Origin: Cladobotryum mycophilum
Lineage: Eukaryota > Ascomycota > Sordariomycetes > Hypocreales > Hypocreaceae
Direction: 5' to 3'
Assembly: GCA_036429605.1 (NCBI GenBank)
Contig: JAVFKD010000016.1
Span: 1,922,001-1,986,000, forward strand
DNA length: 64,000 bases
Shown: one piece after another, positions 58,579 to 64,000 of the stretch
Layout of the letters: each line of letters opens with the position of its first letter
Numbering within the stretch: position 1 is the stretch's first letter
Notes under the pieces: generated by a model
What the model was told of the DNA's origin: nothing
Seen by the model: the letters and a program-made list of their open reading frames with translations, nothing else
Database searches by the model: none
Program-made: the position numbers and the translations under genes

Positions 58579-59691
58579 ATGGCTACCAAATTCACTGTAT
58601 GTGATTCATATCAATAGAGTCAGTTAATCCTCTTACTAATTAAGGCCAATAGCGCCTCGTCCGTTTCCTTGCCAGGGATGGCCGCACATATTTGGGTGAT
58701 GCTATCCTACCCCAGGGGATAACCGATACTGCCAAGGCTCAACGGGCACGTATTATTGAAGGCGACATATTTGGCAAATACCAAGTTACAAACCAAGAGA
58801 TTGGTATTCATCAGCTACTATCGCCTCTTGAACCTTCTCAACTCAAGACGGTGCGATGCCTCGGATTGAATTATGCCAAGCACGCCAAAGAATCCAACAT
58901 GCCTGAACCCAAATATCCCGTCTTGTTTTACAAGCCAGCGACGTCCTTGTCTGGCCCCGTTGATCCTATCCCCGTCCCCCAGATGGCACAGGAGGGAAGT
59001 GGCCTGGACCATGAGTGTGAGCTGGTTATCATCATTGGTAAGAAAGCCTTTGAAGTGTCCGAATCCGAGGCATTGGACTATGTCCTGGGTTATTCCGTTG
59101 GCAACGACGTGTCCCACAGAGATTGGCAGATCAAGCACGGAGGAACTCAGTGGTCTCATGGTAAAGCCTTTGACGGCTGGGCTCCCTTTGGACCCGGAAT
59201 TGTGAGTGGAGAGGTTGTCAAGGATCCTCAAGCTCTAAATATCTGGACAAAGGTCAATGGAGAGACTGTGCAGGTATGTGTTGCAATGTCTATTGTGGGT
59301 CTAGGGGACAAGGCTGACTGGCGTACACAAGAATGGCAACACGTCGGACATGATATTCGGTGTAAAGAAGACGGTTTCGCTCCTAAGCCGGGGCGTCACA
59401 CTCATGCCTGGTGATGTTATCTTTACGGGAACGTAAGTACACGAGGCATTAGCATTGGGTTGCCAGCAAGACAACTGACTCGACCTCTATAGCCCCGAGG
59501 GTGTAGGCATGGGCCGAAAGCCACCTGTCTGGCTCAAGCAGGGCGATGTGGTGGAAGTGGGGCTTGATCAAGTCGGAACCTGGTAAGTTGATGTTCCTAC
59601 TAGAATCCTTCCTGAGTGAAAAATGGTAAATCTGACCAGCCATATCAGCGTCAACACTGTGGAGTTTGCGCCGGCCAAGTCCAAGATTTGA
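58579..59691 (+). CDS. Fumarylacetoacetate hydrolase family protein
   Basis: Five exons, 58579-58596, 58653-59273, 59332-59432, 59493-59582 and 59649-59691, give 290 aa. The first exon is 18 bases. The FAH fold signatures are C-L-G-L-N-Y-A-K-H-A, P-V-L-F-Y-K-P, the metal-site D-H-E-C-E-L, G-N-D-V-S-H-R-D-W-Q, K-A-F-D-G-W-A-P-F-G-P and G-D-V-I-F-T-G-T-P-E-G-V-G. Such proteins cleave C-C bonds in acylpyruvates or decarboxylate oxaloacetate, depending on the member; the substrate here is not known. The last three residues are S-K-I, a variant of the peroxisomal PTS1 signal, so a peroxisomal site is possible. Splicing is consistent at all four introns. Confidence 0.9.
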
Positions 59692-61055
59692 TGATTGCAA
59701 TGTAGAGGTCAAGATGCATCATCTAGCGGTGAAGTTTTGACAGATAGGATAGGGCATATAGTATGGCATCATAATATAAATAGAATGGTAGTGGCAATGT
59801 GCATACATGCATCTTTGTGTTACCCCAGGTCTTCGGTGTTGACGTCCAAGAATGTCAACGATCAGCACTGGTGGTTGCTTGTAGCGAAGATGGCCCGGAT
59901 GTTGACGTATCTGTCCATGAGGAGCAGATAGATCTATTTAGATCCATGCATCCATCGCCTCTGGGAGAAAAATGCGGCTCCTTGGCTGATTGGCAAAGAG
60001 TCTGAAGTGCCTGGGCATGTTGGCCTGGTCTGTTCACCTGGGTTGGGTCTGAAGGCGCAGCAGCTCAAATTGCCTAGCACGTGGTGGATTTAATGGAAAA
60101 CAGCAACTGGGCTGAGCCTGAACAAGCTTGCCGTGGTAAACAAAGGAACGTAGGTGGGAAAATGGCATCATTTGATTGTTTCGCAGTGTGAACTGATGCC
60201 AAACAAAGGTCTCGCTGATTCTAGGCCGTTTGAGTCAAGGTAGCCCAGGTAGTGTTCAAAATATCCATCGTCCTTGAAAGCCCCCGGGTGATGAACCGCA
60301 CGTTGCTTCTAGAAGCCTGCTTGAGGGGAGTTCTGTCCGGTAGCGGATGCCCGAGACCGTTGAAACGTCCAGCTATCTAAGAGCCTTGAGCTATTGACGC
60401 AATATTTAGAGGTACGGGTGGTTGCCCACAGCGAGCTTCGACCACTAAACTGCCCTGGAACCCATCCATCCATGGATGCTGGAGCAATCGGTTTTAGCCG
60501 CTGCTAGCCAGAATGGTCCACCGGACGTGGCTGAGAGCCCGCTAAAACTTTCAGCTACAGCGCCCTGCCTGTGCTGTCCACTCACACGAGCAACCTCAAT
60601 GGATGGACCATGGAGCCCCCTTTGAAGCTTATCGCTCCTCCACATCCGCACCTCTTACACCCGACTTCCAGGTTGTCTAATGTAGGTGCCTGCTCGTGAC
60701 CAGTGACCGCTATCCATATCCCCCGGTTGGGTCGTCCCCCTCTAAGAGAATGGCCTGGGCTGACTTTATTGCACCGCAGACTGCCTTGTACATACATAGG
60801 TAATTACCAAAGTCTTTGACAACCAGACTGAAGCCTGCGGCCATGGGTCGAGATCGAGGGGGCTTGCATGTCCTGGCACAAACATGCCAGCCACTAGGAC
60901 TCTGTTATTATCAAAGGGTATTATTATGTTCAAAGCATGAAAGCCCTCCGTGATACATATATTCAATTTGGCATCCAGACCATGTCGTTGCACTGATTCC
61001 CCATTTTTGGACCACTTCTCACTGTCTTCAACTACGCTTACCCTCGCTCGCCGTG
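59692..61055. other. Intergenic region between the FAH-family and RBR genes
   Basis: No supported gene. The sequence is of moderate GC content with few simple repeats. Short open frames show no motif. The RBR promoter lies at the right end. Confidence 0.55.
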
Positions 61056-63308
61056 ATGGTCAACCGGGAGATCACCATCAAGATGAGTATAGCGGAACTA
61101 TACCTGGCCGCCAGCCAACGGATCCTGTCGGCTTCCATGGACTTGGACTCAGAGCCGGACCCGGAACCACAGGGCGTCATAGACTCGAGCGATAATCCCT
61201 TTGAAGCACTCCAAGGGTTTCGAGATGCGTGGGCAAGCAAAAACCACGAGGCGCCCTGGTCCAGCGATAAGTTTCCCGAGTTAGATCTTGGTGACGTGAA
61301 CTGGCACCAATACGAATTTCCGGCACTTTTAAGAAAGGCCCCGAATGTCACATCGCAGATTTTGCGGGAGATAATATCAAGTTCCATCGACAACGTCAAA
61401 GCTCGCATCGCCGAAGAGGACCGTCTCAAGCAAGAGGAAGAATTGCGGAGAATTGCCGAGGAAGAATCGGCGACTCAGGAAGGCAAGGGGAAGCAGCCAT
61501 ATCTCCCAATCATCATACGAGAGGAGGCTCCCATCGTTTTATCGCCTCTCCCAGATAACTCAAGCTGGGAAACTATTCGTACAGAGGCAACATCACCTGT
61601 CACCGTTGTACAAGACAAGGTGGTGGAAAAGCGGCATAAATTCGCCATCGGACGTCTGTTTCATCGCAGCCATGAGAAGGGAGAGAGCAGCACTACAGGA
61701 TCAGCGCATGAGGCTCTCCTCCAAAAGCTCGAGGCCAAGCTTAGCTCCCTTCGACTCAGCTCTACCGACAACAAAAATCAGGACGCCAAGGTCTTCCTCA
61801 CAACTAGGCTCTTCAATCGCCCCATCCATGATAGAGTGTGTGAGGTGGTAGAATGCGTTTCCTGTTTGGATGACTTTTCGAGGAAGGAGATGGTAAAGGT
61901 TCCATGCCACAGTTACTGCCGAGACTGTTTCGTTCGGTTGATATCGACAGTGGTCCAGAATGAGCAACAGTGGCCCCCTAAATGCTGCCTGAATCAGATA
62001 CCCTTCCAAACGATTCTTAACAATGTACCTGAAAAACTGAAAAAGACATTTCATGACAGGTCGTCCGAGTGGGAAGTCCCTGTTAGCGAGCGGATATATT
62101 GCCATAGACCGAAGTGTGGCGTATGGGTCGAGCCGAGAAGAATTGACCTTGGAAAGCGTTTAGGACGTTGCGAGCGAAATCACCTGACATGCACAATCTG
62201 TCGTGGCCAAGCCCATGGGGACGAAGAGTGTCCACAGGATCAGGATTTAAAGATGACCAACCTGCTGGCTGAAGAAGAGGGTTGGAAACACTGTTACGCT
62301 TGCAATGCCCTGGTGGAACATAAAGAAGCCTGCCAGCACATGACCTGTAGATGCGGTGCGCAGTTCTGTTACGTGTGTGGTCTTAGGTGGCGGACATGTG
62401 AGTGTTCGCAGGAGCAGCTAGACGCCATCAAAAGTGCCGCCGAGGACCGACGATACCACAGACAGCTCAGGGAAGATACCGAAGCTAGCGAGCTAGCGGA
62501 AATACTGGCTCAGATTGAAGAATATGAAATTCAGGAGTCTTTGAGGGACGAGCAGGAAAGACAAGAGCAGGCAAGGTTGGAAGAAGAGCGGTGGCAGCGT
62601 GAGGTCAAGGAGAGGACGAGGGAAGAGCACCAGCGCCGGAAAGAAGTTGAGATGAAATACCAGCAGCTTCGACAAATGCTTGACGAGCTTCACGATCTGC
62701 AGCAGGTCATGATTGAATCTGAGCAAGGGGAGGAAGCCAAGGACCTGGCTGAAAAATCCGAAGAGATGAAGAAGAAACTCTTGGTAAGGCAGGAGGTCTC
62801 ACGTAAGGAGCTTGACTCGCAACTATTAGTCAAGAGGAGAGAAAAAGAAGATGCGTTTGCAAAGGAGTTTGCCATACGACTCGCTCGGGAGAAGAAACTC
62901 GAGGAAGAGTATTCCACACGACTCGGAGAGTTCTGGGCCAACAAACCTGGTGGCGAGGAGGAAGTCAAAATTGCCATGTTGCCGTTACAACAGCGGCTGG
63001 ACCGCGAGTACCAGACATGGCAGAGATGGCGAGACGAGCAGCTTGAAGCGCATCGTACCAAGCTGGAGGAAGAACGCACGGTGCAGGACGAGTACATGTA
63101 CAGCGCGAGGAGGCGGATGGAGGCGACATGCGAGGAGAAGGAGGTGGAGGATAGAAGGCGGGTGCTGGCTGAGAAGAAATGGATCCAAGAGGTGATTCTG
63201 GAGCGCGAGAGACTGCTGGGCGGTATGGAAGTTCAGGAGATGGAAGGGGACGCTGATAGTCTGTTCTCGCCAGAGAATGAGGCTGTTCTTGCTCAAGCAG
63301 CAGCATGA
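61056..63308 (+). CDS. RBR-type E3 ubiquitin ligase with long coiled coil
   Basis: A single exon of 751 codons (750 aa) from the ATG at 61056; in-frame ATGs at 61083 and 61137 are alternatives. An N-terminal region of about 260 residues, partly coiled coil, precedes RING1 (C-V-S-C-L-D-D-F, V-P-C-H-S-Y-C-R-D-C, about residues 267-315). An IBR zinc domain follows (C-x4-C near 350 through C-E-R-N-H-L-T-C and C-R-G-Q-A-H). RING2 is C-Y-A-C-N-A-L-V-E then A-C-Q-H-M-T-C-R-C-G and F-C-Y-V-C-G; the C of A-C-Q-H is the expected catalytic cysteine. The C-terminal 300 residues are a long charged coiled coil rich in E, R, K and Q. RBR ligases pass ubiquitin through this cysteine to substrates. The substrate is unknown; fungi have many such RING-IBR-RING proteins. 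Confidence 0.9.
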   Translation: MVNREITIKMSIAELYLAASQRILSASMDLDSEPDPEPQGVIDSSDNPFEALQGFRDAWASKNHEAPWSSDKFPELDLGDVNWHQYEFPALLRKAPNVTSQILREIISSSIDNVKARIAEEDRLKQEEELRRIAEEESATQEGKGKQPYLPIIIREEAPIVLSPLPDNSSWETIRTEATSPVTVVQDKVVEKRHKFAIGRLFHRSHEKGESSTTGSAHEALLQKLEAKLSSLRLSSTDNKNQDAKVFLTTRLFNRPIHDRVCEVVECVSCLDDFSRKEMVKVPCHSYCRDCFVRLISTVVQNEQQWPPKCCLNQIPFQTILNNVPEKLKKTFHDRSSEWEVPVSERIYCHRPKCGVWVEPRRIDLGKRLGRCERNHLTCTICRGQAHGDEECPQDQDLKMTNLLAEEEGWKHCYACNALVEHKEACQHMTCRCGAQFCYVCGLRWRTCECSQEQLDAIKSAAEDRRYHRQLREDTEASELAEILAQIEEYEIQESLRDEQERQEQARLEEERWQREVKERTREEHQRRKEVEMKYQQLRQMLDELHDLQQVMIESEQGEEAKDLAEKSEEMKKKLLVRQEVSRKELDSQLLVKRREKEDAFAKEFAIRLAREKKLEEEYSTRLGEFWANKPGGEEEVKIAMLPLQQRLDREYQTWQRWRDEQLEAHRTKLEEERTVQDEYMYSARRRMEATCEEKEVEDRRRVLAEKKWIQEVILERERLLGGMEVQEMEGDADSLFSPENEAVLAQAAA

Positions 63309-64000
63309 AGTTCGGCTAGAGGGGGGAAGGGGGTCTGATAGAGTTGGTGTATTTGTTGTATATCGTATATACATACGCATAGAGACAATCATAGACAAAG
63401 GGTATGCGAGCCGAGTTTCTGGAGCCTCATTTCGGGGGTCCCGAATCTGAAATGATCATTCACGTAAGATCTCACGTCCATCATAATGGACTAACCCTTG
63501 ACAAAGATGCCGGGAACGGCGTGATCGGAGGATGAACAGACTTTCTGCCCCCTTGATGGCTGAGGGACCTGAGTCCATGGACTCGGCACGTCGGAGAATA
63601 GAGTCCCCACGTTGGGCGGTCCGTCGCTGCAAGTCAGGTAGCTAGTGATGATGATGACTGACTGACTGACTGACCCCACGCATTCCCATGGCAGCGAGAG
63701 AGGTCAGAAGATGAAGATCCATGGATGGTGCCTGGGCAGGGGTTTTTTTTCTCTCTTTCCATTTGCGGACGATTCAAGGTGTTCTTATTTCCAATATTGC
63801 GTTCCAAGACGAGCGCGTCATACTTGTATTAACTGGGGGATGAAAATGGGAATAAGGCAATAAAGCTTGGCGCATAAGCAGTCAGGTACGGAGTAGTTTT
63901 ACCCGGATATCCCATCACAATAGTTTGTATATTATGGTGCTGACGGGAGGCGTAGTGGTTGATGGTGGTGGTGGTGGTGATGGTGGTTGGTTCACGATGC
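63309..64000. other. 3' flank of the RBR gene and end of window
   Basis: No supported gene. It contains TGAC repeats at 63657-63673, a TACTTGTA motif at 63821, a TACGGAGTA motif at 63887 and a GGT tract at 63962-63988. Any further gene lies outside the window. Confidence 0.6.

Noticed and set aside
63657..63673. Tandem TGAC and similar short repeats as a CRISPR-like or telomeric array
   Set aside because: The units are simple microsatellites without spacers, and no TTAGGG repeats are present.

Overview
The window is nuclear chromosomal DNA from a filamentous ascomycete (Pezizomycotina, most likely Sordariomycetes). The evidence is short GT-AG introns, ATG starts in fungal Kozak context, a fungal-type LRR/PP2C adenylate cyclase, a CreB-type deubiquitinase and an EPR-1/BP1-like BAH-PHD protein. 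The species cannot be fixed by eye. I saw no mobile element, rRNA, tRNA, CRISPR array or secondary-metabolite cluster.

Layout. 1-8.7 kb: Atg22-like vacuolar permease, BAH-PHD chromatin reader and actin-capping protein beta, all on +. 8.7-15.2 kb: a gene desert full of simple repeats. 15-23.3 kb: an atypical extended-SDR epimerase, a small calycin-like protein, a CBS-domain protein (-) and the mitochondrial phosphate carrier. 23.3-28 kb: a second desert. 28-33.5 kb: CreB/Ubp9-type deubiquitinase and ALG12 mannosyltransferase. 34-41.4 kb: adenylate cyclase (-). 41.4-46.1 kb: a third desert. 46-63.3 kb: GH13 maltase, RTC4 (-), dynactin p50, MoaD-type sulfur carrier, PSI-domain membrane protein (-), an unrecognised protein (-), Sdh6/SDHAF1 (-), FAH-family hydrolase and an RBR ubiquitin ligase.

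The genes are ordinary housekeeping and regulatory genes with no operon-like logic. Neighbours cover glucose and cAMP signalling, N-glycan assembly, ubiquitin, cytoskeleton and mitochondrial functions, but nothing suggests that they work as one system.

The most useful observations concern gene integrity. Three conserved genes (BAH-PHD, ALG12, maltase) carry four reading-frame shifts, every one at or next to a run of five or six C or G. Correcting run length by one or two bases restores the family sequence and the codon count, so these look like homopolymer errors in the assembly rather than lesions, although true mutation is not excluded. A fourth gene has one in-frame TAG that coincides with a possible intron acceptor. 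Two short motifs, TACTCCGTA/TACGGAGTA and TACTTGTA/TACAAGTA, recur in intergenic DNA far above chance. I found no convincing undescribed multigene system.
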